From Flavobacterium azizsancarii (lineage in GTDB: Bacteria > Bacteroidota > Bacteroidia > Flavobacteriales > Flavobacteriaceae): DNA of 64,000 nucleotides. How positions within the stretch are numbered: position 1 is the stretch's first letter; each line of letters starts with the position of its first letter. The stretch is from assembly GCF_027980145.1 (NCBI RefSeq), contig NZ_JAMZNK010000004.1:1-64000 (forward strand), in the 5' to 3' direction. Below, piece by piece: positions 32,869 through 41,697 of the stretch. The notes under the pieces were generated by a model. The model was not told the origin of the DNA, did not search any database, and saw only the letters and a list, made by a program, of their open reading frames with translations. The translations under genes were made by a program, and so were the position numbers.

Positions 32869-34095
32869 TTATACTAATTGTTTCAATGCAATCTCAAAAG
32901 CTGTTGCACTGATATTTGTTTTTGATGGATTTAAAGCGTGAGCTTTTACAATCGCATTTTTTATAGTTTCTGACGTATCATTAAAAATAGCCTCATCGGT
33001 CATTTGAACTTTTTTCTCCATAAAATAAGCAAAAACCCTTGCCATTCCGCAATTTGAAATAAAATCCGGAATCAAACTTACCTTATGATCTACTTCTTCC
33101 ATGATCGAACCAAAGAAAATTTCCTTGTCAGCAAAAGGAACATTCGCACCACAAGAAATTACTTCTAGTCCGTTTGCGATTAAACTATCGATTTGAGTTT
33201 GTTGTACCAATCTTGAAGCCGCACAAGGTGTGAAAATTTCAGCACCAATAGTCCATATTTTTGAGTTGATTTCTTCAAAAGGAATCATGTTATCGGCAAC
33301 TAATTTGTTTCCGTCCTTATTAAGGAATAAAGTTTTAATTTCTTCAAAAGAAAAACCTTCTTCCTTGATTAATCCACCATCACGATCGATAATCCCGATC
33401 ACTTTTGCACCCATTTCGGCTAAGTAAAAAGCAGCTGCAGAACCTACGTTTCCAAAACCTTGTACGATAGCTTTTTTACCTTTGATGTCACCGCCGTATG
33501 TTGCATAAAAATGACGAACCGCTTCGGCAACGCCATAACCGGTAATCATATCGGCAACAGTATATTTTCTGGTTACATCAGGAGAGAATTTAGGGTTTTC
33601 GATTACCTTGATAACACCTTGGCGTAACTGACCAATTCTATTGATTTTGTCTGCTTCAGTTGGTTTAAAGTGTCCGTTGAAAACACCTTCCTGCGGATGC
33701 CATACACCACATTCTTCTGTCATTGGAATAACTTCGTGAATTTCATCAACATTCAAATCCCCACCAGTTCCGTAGTAACTTTTTAATAATGGCGAAACCG
33801 CTTTGTACCAACGTTGTAAAACTCCTTTTTTACGAGGATCATTCGGATCAAAATTAATTCCGGATTTTGCACCTCCAATTGCAGGTCCCGAAACTGAAAA
33901 TTTTACTTCCATAGTTTTGGCCAATGATAAAACTTCATTCATATCCAAGCCTTTTCTCATTCTTGTTCCTCCACCTGCAGCTCCTCCACGAAGTGAATTA
34001 ATAACAGTCCAACCTTCAGCTTCTGTCTCAGAATCTTTCCAGTTAAAAACAATTTCAGGTGGTTTATTTTCAAATTGCTGTAATAAATCTTTCAT
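32869..34095 (-). CDS. Glu/Leu/Phe/Val dehydrogenase
   Basis: 408 residues. Substrate-binding domain with GGGTRMRKG (41-49) and catalytic Lys77 in GGAKSGI, Asp113 in TGGDLNVDE, then an NAD(P) Rossmann domain with GFGNVGSA at 213-220. It oxidatively deaminates an amino acid or makes glutamate. The divergent relation to bacterial hexameric GDH and Leu dehydrogenase means the substrate is open. Monocistronic with its own terminator. Confidence 0.85.
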   Translation of the reverse strand: MKDLLQQFENKPPEIVFNWKDSETEAEGWTVINSLRGGAAGGGTRMRKGLDMNEVLSLAKTMEVKFSVSGPAIGGAKSGINFDPNDPRKKGVLQRWYKAVSPLLKSYYGTGGDLNVDEIHEVIPMTEECGVWHPQEGVFNGHFKPTEADKINRIGQLRQGVIKVIENPKFSPDVTRKYTVADMITGYGVAEAVRHFYATYGGDIKGKKAIVQGFGNVGSAAAFYLAEMGAKVIGIIDRDGGLIKEEGFSFEEIKTLFLNKDGNKLVADNMIPFEEINSKIWTIGAEIFTPCAASRLVQQTQIDSLIANGLEVISCGANVPFADKEIFFGSIMEEVDHKVSLIPDFISNCGMARVFAYFMEKKVQMTDEAIFNDTSETIKNAIVKAHALNPSKTNISATAFEIALKQLV

Positions 34096-34185
34096 TTTAA
34101 TGAGATATGTTTAGTTTGTGTAAAAGTATGAAATAGAATAATGCGAATAATGTATTTCAGCTCAATTTTTATTAAACAAAAAAAG

Positions 34186-34214
34186 AAAGCCGAAAACAGT
34201 GCGTTTTCGGCTTT
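34186..34214. terminator. Terminator between dehydrogenase and chalcone-isomerase-like gene
   Basis: AAAGCCGAAAAC (34186-34197) and GTTTTCGGCTTT (34203-34214), a perfect 12-bp stem. It serves the minus-strand gene ending at 34240. Confidence 0.75.
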
Positions 34215-34239
34215 AAATATATTTTTTAAGACTGAGAAT

Positions 34240-34815
34240 TTATATCCCCAGTAAATGTTTTTTCAAAGTTTCATCTACCGGTTTGTTGGAAAGCCAGATT
34301 CCGAATAATGCTTTTTTGAAATCAAATCCGGGAATTTTTCCTTTTAAAACTTCATTTTTATAAACATTGATAGTTTGATCAAGTGGATTGTATCCTAAAA
34401 TAAACACATCTTTTTCTGTAATAGGATCGCTCAAAAATGTTTTAAACTCTTCTATTCTGGGTCTTAATTCCTGGAGATTGCTTCCTGCTGATTTTTCGAA
34501 ACCACTATTCATTGCTTTGGTTAATTTATTTGATGAAACCATCGATGATGTGATTTCAATTCTAATCGCCATTTCGGTATCGCTATCAATAATAAATTCC
34601 GGATCCTGACTTAATTGAGATAAATATAATGCCTGCACATAAACTTCAAGCCACATTTTAGATCTTCCTCCGGCTCCGTTAAGCTGTAAAGTTTTGTTTT
34701 GAAATTCAATTTTTCTTGGAACTGTAACTCCGTTTACATCCAATTGGGTTTGGGCAAAAGTAGTAGAAAATTGCAAGCTTAAAAGTAGAGTGAGTAAAAG
34801 TGTAATTTTTTTCAT
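34240..34815 (-). CDS. Exported chalcone-isomerase-fold protein
   Basis: 191 residues with signal peptide 1-21 (TTFAQ). The mature part, NGVTVPRKIEFQNKTLQLNGAGGRSKMWLEVYVQALYLSQ (about 28-67), is the core of the chalcone-isomerase-like family; the C-terminal DPITEKDVFILGYNPLDQTINVYKNE...KGKIPGFDFKKALFGIWLS is also typical. Bacterial members have no known isomerase role and may bind lipids in the periplasm. Monocistronic. Confidence 0.8.
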   Translation of the reverse strand: MKKITLLLTLLLSLQFSTTFAQTQLDVNGVTVPRKIEFQNKTLQLNGAGGRSKMWLEVYVQALYLSQLSQDPEFIIDSDTEMAIRIEITSSMVSSNKLTKAMNSGFEKSAGSNLQELRPRIEEFKTFLSDPITEKDVFILGYNPLDQTINVYKNEVLKGKIPGFDFKKALFGIWLSNKPVDETLKKHLLGI

Positions 34816-35164
34816 GTTCTGTTAATTTTGTAATTTTTAGGTAAAAATAATAGTAAATTATCAATTTATCTTTCAAATTAAACATGTTTTTTTACTCTGT
34901 GCCTTGTTTTTTTAGAACGTATTGTATTAACAATCAATTTAGTAAGAGTTGGTTTACGTAGTTTTACCTGTTTTGCGATTTATTTACTTCTTTTTAGGCT
35001 ACAGACCTGCTGTACTTTAAGTTTTGAGTCACTTTTACCTGTATTTATATTCTTAAATTTTACAGAAAACATTGCAAACTTATCGTCACTATTGCTAAAT
35101 TTCATAATAATTACGAAAACGATATCGCAATTGTTGCTGATCCCTTAAAATTATATGCATGCAT

Positions 35165-35194
35165 TGTTAATTTCACATTTAAAAATTATCTTTG
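35165..35194 (+). promoter_or_regulatory. Promoter of the acyl-CoA dehydrogenase gene
   Basis: TTG (35165-35167), 19 bases, TATCTTTG (35187-35194). This matches the -33/-7 spacing of Bacteroidetes sigma-A promoters and gives a leader of about 100 bases. The remaining gene-free part (34816-35164) is AT-rich and holds no repeat or ORF I can support. Confidence 0.6.
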
Positions 35195-35301
35195 AGAGCC
35201 TTTTTCAAGGAAATAAAAACAATTCAAAAAACAAAAACAACCATCGTCTAAACAGGAATATTCTGAAATTTGGTTTAGAGGAATAATTAAATAATATAAC
35301 T

Positions 35302-36444
35302 ATGGATTTCAATCTTACCGAAGAACATTTAATGATTCAACAAGCCGCGAGAGATTTTGCTCAAAACGAATTGTTACCAGGTGTTATTGAACGTGACGAA
35401 AAACAAATTTTTCCGACTGAGCAAGTAAAAAAAATGGGACAATTAGGTTTCATGGGAATGATGGTTGATCCTAAATACGGAGGTAGTGGTTTAGATGCGA
35501 TTTCGTACGTAATTGCTATGGAAGAAATTTCTAAAGTAGATGCATCTGCTTCTGTAGTGATGTCTGTAAACAACTCATTAGTTTGTTGGGGTTTACAGGA
35601 ATTTGGAACTGAAGAACAAAAACAAAAATATTTACCGGGTTTAGCCTCCGGTGAAATTCACGGAGCATTTTGCTTAAGTGAGCCGGAAGCAGGTAGTGAT
35701 GCAACTTCTCAAAAAACTACTGCGGTAGACATGGGAGATCACTATATTGTAAACGGAACAAAAAACTGGATTACCAACGGAAATACAGCGTCAGTTTATT
35801 TGGTGATTGCTCAAACGCATCCGGAATTAAAGCATAAAGGAATCAATGCTTTGATCATGACCAAAGATATGCCGGGTTTTGCTATTGGACCAAAAGAGCA
35901 AAAAATGGGAATTCGTGGTTCTGATACGCACTCTTTAATGTTTAGTGATGTAAAGGTTCCTAAAGAAAACAGAATTGGAGAAGATGGTTTCGGATTCAAG
36001 TTTGCAATGAAAACACTTGCAGGCGGACGTATCGGGATTGCATCTCAGGCTTTAGGAATTGCTTCCGGAGCTTATGAGTTAGCTTTAAAATATTCAAAAG
36101 AGCGTAAATCTTTTGGAACTGAAATCTGTAACCATCAGGCGATTGCTTTTAAATTGGCTGATATGGCAGTAAATATCGAAGCAGCGCGTCATTTGTGTAT
36201 GAAAGCGGCCTGGGATAAAGACCAACATAAAAACTATGATGTAAGTGGTGCAATGGCAAAATTGTTTGCTTCACAAGTAGCAATGGACACCTCTATTGAA
36301 GCGGTTCAGATTCATGGAGGAAATGGTTATGTAAAAGAATATCATGTAGAACGTTTTATGCGTGATGCAAAAATTACTCAGATCTACGAAGGAACTTCTG
36401 AAATTCAGAAAATAGTAATTTCCAGATCAGTTATTGCAGGATAA
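35302..36444 (+). CDS. Acyl-CoA dehydrogenase
   Basis: 380 residues. FAD/substrate motifs FCLSEPEAGSDA (about 130-141) and KNWITNG (about 154-160), and the catalytic base Glu363 in QIYEGTSEIQK, as in short-chain acyl-CoA dehydrogenases. It carries out the first step of beta-oxidation or of branched-chain amino-acid breakdown. Single gene with its own promoter and terminator. Confidence 0.9.
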   Translation: MDFNLTEEHLMIQQAARDFAQNELLPGVIERDEKQIFPTEQVKKMGQLGFMGMMVDPKYGGSGLDAISYVIAMEEISKVDASASVVMSVNNSLVCWGLQEFGTEEQKQKYLPGLASGEIHGAFCLSEPEAGSDATSQKTTAVDMGDHYIVNGTKNWITNGNTASVYLVIAQTHPELKHKGINALIMTKDMPGFAIGPKEQKMGIRGSDTHSLMFSDVKVPKENRIGEDGFGFKFAMKTLAGGRIGIASQALGIASGAYELALKYSKERKSFGTEICNHQAIAFKLADMAVNIEAARHLCMKAAWDKDQHKNYDVSGAMAKLFASQVAMDTSIEAVQIHGGNGYVKEYHVERFMRDAKITQIYEGTSEIQKIVISRSVIAG

Positions 36445-36468
36445 ATTTCCTTACAAAATATATTTTTT

Positions 36469-36502
36469 AAACCCTTTCAGGCCTTTAGCTTTGAAAGGGT
36501 TT
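36469..36502 (+). terminator. Terminator of acyl-CoA dehydrogenase
   Basis: AAACCCTTTCA (36469-36479) and TGAAAGGGTTT (36492-36502), a perfect 11-bp stem followed by a T-rich tail. Confidence 0.75.
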
Positions 36503-36551
36503 ATTGTTTAGAGGCTAAAATTGCTACATTTACATATAGAAAATTTACTTT

Positions 36552-37229
36552 ATGTACGAAGATTTAAAATACTGGTACTTGCGGGATCATAAATTGTTCA
36601 GAACTTTGAGTTATTCTCAGATCAAACAATTGTGCATTATTACAGGTTTTAAAAAAGCTTCGAAAGGTGAGATTATTTATTTCTCTACTTCAGATGTGCC
36701 TCGTATATTTTTACTTAAAAAAGGCAATATCAAGATTGTTGCAATTGATGATGATGGAAACGAAACCATAAAAGATATTATCCAGAAGGGAGATTTGTTT
36801 GGCGAACTAACTTTAGAATCTGACAATAAAAATGAAGAGTACGCAAAAGTACTTTCAGATGATGTTGCAATCTGTAGTTTTCTAATGTCTGATTTTGAAG
36901 ATTTATTGCTTAGAAACCCAACTTTGGCGCTTTCGTATACCAAGTTTGTGGGTTTAAAAATGAAACGCATCAAAAACAGTTATGCTAACTTAATCTCTAA
37001 AGATGCCAAAACCAGACTCTGTCAATTTCTAAAAGATTGGGCAGAGCAAGAAGGTGTTCGAGATGGAAATGCAGTTACCATAGAAAACTATTTGACCCAA
37101 AATGATATTGCTCAAATTATTTGCACCTCAAGACAAACCGCTACGCAATTGTTGAATGAAATGGAAACTAAAAATCTTTTAAGCTATAACAGAAAAGAAA
37201 TCATGATTCCGGATATTACCAAAATTTAA
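36552..37229 (+). CDS. Crp/Fnr-family transcription regulator
   Basis: 225 residues. Cyclic-nucleotide-binding fold (about 20-130: KGEIIYFSTSDVPRIFLLKKGNIKIVAID...GDLFGELTL) and a C-terminal helix-turn-helix (about 165-215: YLTQNDIAQIICTSRQTATQLLNEM). The cAMP-type Arg/Ser contact residues are not evident, so the ligand may differ. It precedes a peroxiredoxin/YHS/DoxX block and probably regulates it; a palindrome stands between. Confidence 0.82.
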   Translation: MYEDLKYWYLRDHKLFRTLSYSQIKQLCIITGFKKASKGEIIYFSTSDVPRIFLLKKGNIKIVAIDDDGNETIKDIIQKGDLFGELTLESDNKNEEYAKVLSDDVAICSFLMSDFEDLLLRNPTLALSYTKFVGLKMKRIKNSYANLISKDAKTRLCQFLKDWAEQEGVRDGNAVTIENYLTQNDIAQIICTSRQTATQLLNEMETKNLLSYNRKEIMIPDITKI

Positions 37230-37283
37230 TTATTTTGAGCTAAGTGTAACTTAGCCGACATTTTGCTTTTTCATAGTGCAATA

Positions 37284-37311
37284 ATTTTACATCATCAAAA
37301 AGATGTAAAAT
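37284..37311 (+). promoter_or_regulatory. Palindrome before the peroxiredoxin operon
   Basis: ATTTTACATC (37284-37293) and GATGTAAAAT (37302-37311) form a perfect 10-bp inverted repeat with an 8-base spacer, ending 9 bases before the peroxiredoxin ATG. A second hairpin, GCTAAGT-GTA-ACTTAGC (37238-37254), follows the Crp gene. The first is a good operator candidate for the neighbouring Crp/Fnr protein; a near -7 box, TAATTTTA, overlaps it. Confidence 0.5.
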
Positions 37312-37319
37312 ATTAAATT

Positions 37320-37916
37320 ATGAAAAAATTACTTTTTATTGTTTTAGCAGCAATAACTTCCGTTGCTAATTCTCAGAACGCGATTGCTAAATCTGCGACT
37401 GATATCGCTCCTTTATTGATAGGAGAGAAGATTCCAAGCCTTACTTTAAAATCATCTGAAAACACAGCTGTAAATATTTCAGATTTACTTAAAAAGAAAA
37501 AGACAGTTCTTGTTTTTTATCGTGGTGGCTGGTGTCCGTATTGTAATGCCCATTTGCAAGCTTTGGCCGAAGCCGAAAAAGAAATCCTTGATCTGGGATA
37601 TCAAATTATTGGCATAAGTCCTGATGCTCCCGAGAACTTAAAAATTACAGGAGAAAAGGATAAGGTAAACTATACCTTGCTTTCTGACTCAAAAGGAGAA
37701 TTAATAAAAGCTTTAGGTATTGCTTTTGAAGCCCCTGAAAACTATAAATCCGTAATTAACGTACATTCTAATGGAGTCAATACGAGTTTGTTACCTGTTC
37801 CTTCAGTTTTTGTAGTAAACCCTGAAAGTGAGATTTTATTCGAATATATTTCTCCTGATTTTAAGCATCGTATTACAAACGAATTACTTGTTTCTGTATT
37901 AAAAACCTTCAAATAA
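37320..37916 (+). CDS. Exported AhpC/TSA-type peroxiredoxin
   Basis: 198 residues. Signal peptide about 1-18. Thioredoxin fold with FYRGGWCPYCNAHL: Cys72 and Cys75; the RGGWCPYC motif marks Prx-like proteins related to PrxQ/AhpC. It probably reduces peroxides or works as a thiol oxidoreductase in the periplasm. First gene of a run of closely spaced plus-strand genes, with the Crp/Fnr gene just before. Confidence 0.82.
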   Translation: MKKLLFIVLAAITSVANSQNAIAKSATDIAPLLIGEKIPSLTLKSSENTAVNISDLLKKKKTVLVFYRGGWCPYCNAHLQALAEAEKEILDLGYQIIGISPDAPENLKITGEKDKVNYTLLSDSKGELIKALGIAFEAPENYKSVINVHSNGVNTSLLPVPSVFVVNPESEILFEYISPDFKHRITNELLVSVLKTFK

Positions 37917-37922
37917 AATAAG

Positions 37923-38381
37923 ATGAAAATGCTAGTATTATTTGTATTGATTTTGATTTCAGCTATTTCATTTGCCCAGAACGATGCAAAACGACTTGAT
38001 CAATACAATCTGGAAAATAAAGTTGCAATTCAGTGTTATGACCCGGTTGGGTATTTTAACAAAGGAAAAGCAATTAAAGGAAAAAAAGATTTATCTACAT
38101 CTTATCAAGGCGTGGTTTATAAATTTTCATCAAGCCAAAATAAAGAGACATTCTTAAAAAATCCTTCAAAATATGAACCTCAATACGGAGGATGGTGCGC
38201 TTATGCAATGGGAAGTGCAGGAGAAAAAGTCGAGATAAATCCGGAGACTTTCAAGATTATCGACGGTAAACTTTATCTGTTTTACAATGCTTATTTCAAT
38301 AACACGCTAAAAAGCTGGAATAAAGACGAAACCAATTTGAAGTTTAAAGCAGATAATAACTGGAAAAAAACATATAAATAA
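37923..38381 (+). CDS. Exported YHS-domain protein
   Basis: 152 residues. Signal peptide about 1-19 (SFAQ). The mature part has the YHS hallmark: AIQCYDPVGYFNKGKAIKG (about 36-54), YKFSSSQNKETFLKNPSKYEPQYGGWCAYAMGSAG. YHS domains bind metals, often copper. It follows the peroxiredoxin by 6 bases and precedes the DoxX-like gene by 7, suggesting a metal/oxidative-stress operon. Confidence 0.82.
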   Translation: MKMLVLFVLILISAISFAQNDAKRLDQYNLENKVAIQCYDPVGYFNKGKAIKGKKDLSTSYQGVVYKFSSSQNKETFLKNPSKYEPQYGGWCAYAMGSAGEKVEINPETFKIIDGKLYLFYNAYFNNTLKSWNKDETNLKFKADNNWKKTYK

Positions 38382-38388
38382 AGGTGCC

Positions 38389-38775
38389 ATGAAAACTGAA
38401 AAAATAGCATGGGTTTTAAGAATCACAGCTGCAGCAATTTTATTGCAAACATTATTTTTTAAATTCAGCGGAGCACCGGAAAGTATTTATATTTTTTCGA
38501 CTCTCGGGATAGAACCTTACGGAAGAATTGGTTCCGGAATAGCCGAGCTTATTGCGGCGATTTTAATTTTGATTCCCAGAACAACCTGGATCGGTGCTTT
38601 GGGCGGATCCGGAATAATGACCGGAGCTATTTTATCGCATTTGTTTGTGTTAGGAATACAGGTCAAAAATGACGGAGGACTTTTATTCTCCCTGGCGGTT
38701 ATTACCTTATCATGCTGCTTAGGATTGCTTTACTTCAATAAAAATAAATTATTTAATCTTCTAAAATTCAAATAG
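38389..38775 (+). CDS. DoxX-like membrane protein
   Basis: 128 residues with four membrane segments (about 8-27, 45-63, 68-90, 97-118) and the GSGIAELIAAILILIPRTTWIGALGGSGIMTGAILSHL pattern of DoxX/MauE-type proteins. Such proteins often accompany thiol or quinone chemistry. Two bases separate it from the DinB gene. Confidence 0.72.
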   Translation: MKTEKIAWVLRITAAAILLQTLFFKFSGAPESIYIFSTLGIEPYGRIGSGIAELIAAILILIPRTTWIGALGGSGIMTGAILSHLFVLGIQVKNDGGLLFSLAVITLSCCLGLLYFNKNKLFNLLKFK

Positions 38776-38777
38776 CC

Positions 38778-39266
38778 ATGTTACTAAAATCAATACGTTA
38801 CAGTTTAGATGAATTAATTTATCTTCTGGATCAGTTGTCTGATAAAGAGTATTCGAAATCTTGCGAAGCTTTAAGCGGTGCAACGATTGGAGAGCACACA
38901 AGACATATTCTTGAAATGTTTCAATGTCTTGAAAACGGTTATGAAAATGGTATTTTAAATTATGATAATCGAGAAAGAAACATACAAATTCAAACAGAAA
39001 CCGAGTTTGCAAAACAATGCATAATTCAAGTAAAAACGGGATTAAAAAGCGAAAACAAAACTATTTATTTAGAACAAATAATAGACGGACTTGCCATCAG
39101 GATTCAAAGTAGTTACTATAGAGAATTATTGTATAATCTGGAGCATTGCATTCATCATCAGGCTTTGATAAAAGTGGCCGTTTTGCAATTTGGCAATATT
39201 TCGATTAATGAGAATTTTGGCGTAGCGCGCTCTACAATAGAATATAGAAAACAATGTGTACAGTAA
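38778..39266 (+). CDS. DinB-family protein
   Basis: 162 residues, four-helix bundle. Candidate metal ligands: His40/His43 (GEHTRH) and His123/126/127 (EHCIHHQ), the three-His pattern of the DinB/YfiT fold. These proteins are thiol-dependent transferases or hydrolases. Overlaps the following NRDE gene by 13 bases. Confidence 0.75.
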   Translation: MLLKSIRYSLDELIYLLDQLSDKEYSKSCEALSGATIGEHTRHILEMFQCLENGYENGILNYDNRERNIQIQTETEFAKQCIIQVKTGLKSENKTIYLEQIIDGLAIRIQSSYYRELLYNLEHCIHHQALIKVAVLQFGNISINENFGVARSTIEYRKQCVQ

Positions 39267-39964
39267 GTTATATCAATACTAACGGAGTTGTAATTATGAC
39301 TTCAAACCGGGATGAAAAAGTAATTCGTCCGGCGGCAATTGCACCAAGAAATTATTATCTAAACGGTAAAAATATTACCTATCCCAAAGATCCAAAAGCA
39401 GGAGGAACCTGGTTTGCGATAGACGAGTTTGGAAATGCTCTGGTTCTTTTGAATGGTGGAATTGTAAAGCACAATCCGCAGTTTTCTTATCGAAAAAGTC
39501 GTGGGTTAATTGCTTTAGACATTATTTCGGATCCTTCGCCAAAAGATTTTTGGCAACAGATTAATTTAGATAACATTGAGCCTTTTACATTGGTTTTGTA
39601 TCAAAAATTAAAATTGTATGAATTGATTTGGGATGGTTCCGAAAAAAGAACAACACAATTAGATGAAAGTAAAAACCATATTTGGTCATCAGTTACTTTA
39701 TATTCAGAAAAAGTTCGAAAAGAAAGGGCTTCCTGGTTTGTTGATTTTTTGCAGGATCGAAATGAAGTTTCAGCTTTAGAAATGTTGAGTTTTCATCAGA
39801 ACACCAAACAGGAAGATACTGAAAACGGTTTGGTTATTAATCGCGAAAATACATTAAAAACGTTAAGTGTCACACAGGTTATAATTGAACAAAATAAAGG
39901 AACAATGCAGTATTATGATTTGGTAAAGGCGCAAGATTTTTCGACCTCTTTTATTAGTATTTAA
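39254..39964 (+). CDS. NRDE-family (TANGO2-like) protein
   Basis: 236 residues. MCTVSYINTNGVVIMTSNRDEKVIRPAAIAPR: Cys2 is the first residue after Met and SNRDE stands at 17-21, the two signatures of the family. Human TANGO2 belongs here; the bacterial role is unknown (haem handling has been proposed). Coupled to the DinB gene by overlap. Confidence 0.82.
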   Translation: MCTVSYINTNGVVIMTSNRDEKVIRPAAIAPRNYYLNGKNITYPKDPKAGGTWFAIDEFGNALVLLNGGIVKHNPQFSYRKSRGLIALDIISDPSPKDFWQQINLDNIEPFTLVLYQKLKLYELIWDGSEKRTTQLDESKNHIWSSVTLYSEKVRKERASWFVDFLQDRNEVSALEMLSFHQNTKQEDTENGLVINRENTLKTLSVTQVIIEQNKGTMQYYDLVKAQDFSTSFISI

Positions 39965-39975
39965 ATAAAATTAAG

Positions 39976-41010
39976 ATGAAACTACTTTTTCATAAAATCA
40001 CCAATTGGGAGTATTGGCCGTTTCAGGTTTTGTATGTTCCTATTTATTTTCTTTGGGCGTATTATGCCTGCAAAGCGAGATCTGTTTTTTTCTTTAATGC
40101 ATCTAATCCAAAAATTAAAAACGGAGGATTTCTTATGGAAAGTAAAAAGCAGATTTATGATTTGCTTCCTAAAAAACATTATCCCAAAACTATTTTGATT
40201 AAAGAGAATACAGGTTTAAAAAAGATAGTAAATAGTATAATCGAAAATAATATTTATTTTCCCTTAATCGCAAAGCCGGATATTGGTTTGCGTGGTTCTG
40301 GCGTGAAAAAGATTAAAACTGTTTCTGAATTAAAAGAGTATGCTAAAAAAGCAAACTTTGATTTTTTGATACAAGATTTAATACCGTTTAAAAAAGAAGT
40401 TGGTGTTTTTTATGTGCGTCATCCGCTTGAGAAAGAAGGAAAAATTACAGGAATTGTTTCTAAAGAATTTCTAAATGTTATTGGTGACGGAATCTCCACT
40501 ATTGAAGATTTAATCTATAAAACTCCCCGATTTCAGTTTCAGCTTGAATCCTTAAAAGAAGAATACGGAGACCAATTGTATCAGATCTTAAGAAAAGGCG
40601 AAGTGGTTAATTTAGTTCCGTTTGGGAATCATGCCCGCGGTGCAAAATTTCTGGATGGCAGTGATTTGATAACGCCAAAACTAACTGCAATGATTAATGA
40701 AATCGCAACTCAAATTCCTGAATTTTACTTTGGGCGTTTTGATATCATGTACAATTCTTTTGAAGAATTAGAACGTGGAGAAAATTTTCAAATCGTAGAA
40801 CTTAACGGAGCGGCAAGCGAACCCACACATATTTATGATCCTAAACATTCTGTTTGGTTTGCCTGGAAAGAGTTGGCACGACACATTACTTATATGTATG
40901 AAATTAGTGTGCAAAATCATAAAATGGGCGTTCCGTATTTAAATTATAAAGTTGGAATGCGTGAATGCAGATTGCATTTGGTTCAAAATAGTAAAATCAT
41001 CAATTTTTAA
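39976..41010 (+). CDS. ATP-grasp protein (D-Ala-D-Ala ligase-like)
   Basis: 344 residues. An N-terminal hydrophobic, aromatic segment (about 12-37) is followed by an ATP-grasp fold: PLIAKPDIGLRGSGVKKI (about 96-113), LIQDLIPFKKEVGVF (about 133-147) and, late, EFYFGRFDIMYN...FQIVELNGAASEPTHIYDP (about 250-290), whose E/N residues bind Mg-ATP. It ligates a carboxylate to an amine or thiol. It could be an envelope peptide ligase rather than Ddl. Confidence 0.72.
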   Translation: MKLLFHKITNWEYWPFQVLYVPIYFLWAYYACKARSVFFFNASNPKIKNGGFLMESKKQIYDLLPKKHYPKTILIKENTGLKKIVNSIIENNIYFPLIAKPDIGLRGSGVKKIKTVSELKEYAKKANFDFLIQDLIPFKKEVGVFYVRHPLEKEGKITGIVSKEFLNVIGDGISTIEDLIYKTPRFQFQLESLKEEYGDQLYQILRKGEVVNLVPFGNHARGAKFLDGSDLITPKLTAMINEIATQIPEFYFGRFDIMYNSFEELERGENFQIVELNGAASEPTHIYDPKHSVWFAWKELARHITYMYEISVQNHKMGVPYLNYKVGMRECRLHLVQNSKIINF

Positions 41011-41012
41011 AA

Positions 41013-41669
41013 ATGAAAAGAATAAAAAATATCTCTGTGGGATTTCTGGTAAGCTTTCTGGGATCAATTCCTCTAGGATATTTAAACTTAGTAGGTTTGG
41101 AAATCTATACAAAATCAGGGCTTCATAATTTAATCTTCTTTTTATTTGGAGTTGTTTTTGTTGAAACCTTTGTCATTTATTTCACTTTGATTTTTGCTAA
41201 ACGGCTGATACAAAGTAAGCGATTAATGAAGATAATTGATTTTTTTTCCATTGTTTTTATGTTTGGTTTGGCACTCTTTTTTTATTTTAATTTCAGGCAA
41301 ACCACAAAATCAAATAATTATTTACAAGAGTATTTCATGTATTCGCCATTTGTAATTGGTGTGGTTTTAAATTGTTTTAATTTTTTGCAACTCCCTTTCT
41401 GGACCAGTTGGAATCTATATTTACTTAACGGAAAGTATATTGCAATAGAAAGAAAGTTAAAATATTATTATATTGCAGGAACTTTGATAGGTGTTTTTTT
41501 AGGGATGTTCAGTCTGATTGTTCTTTTGCAGACTCTTTTTCAAAAAACAAATCATTTTTCAAAGTATTTAATGCCTGTTTTTATTCCGTTAGTTTTTATT
41601 ATTTTAGGAAGTTTTCAGGTATTTAAAGTATATAAAAAGTATTTTAAACCATCAGCTTTAGCCATTTAA
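41013..41669 (+). CDS. LysE-like membrane transporter
   Basis: 218 residues with about six transmembrane segments. GFLVSFLGSIPLGYLNLVGLEIYTKSGLHNLIFFLFGVVFVE at the start resembles the LysE/RhtB fold. Probably exports small molecules. Two bases after the ATP-grasp gene, and the two may act as a synthesis/export pair. Confidence 0.65.
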   Translation: MKRIKNISVGFLVSFLGSIPLGYLNLVGLEIYTKSGLHNLIFFLFGVVFVETFVIYFTLIFAKRLIQSKRLMKIIDFFSIVFMFGLALFFYFNFRQTTKSNNYLQEYFMYSPFVIGVVLNCFNFLQLPFWTSWNLYLLNGKYIAIERKLKYYYIAGTLIGVFLGMFSLIVLLQTLFQKTNHFSKYLMPVFIPLVFIILGSFQVFKVYKKYFKPSALAI

Positions 41670-41697
41670 GATCTGAAGTTGGACTAAAATTTCATTT

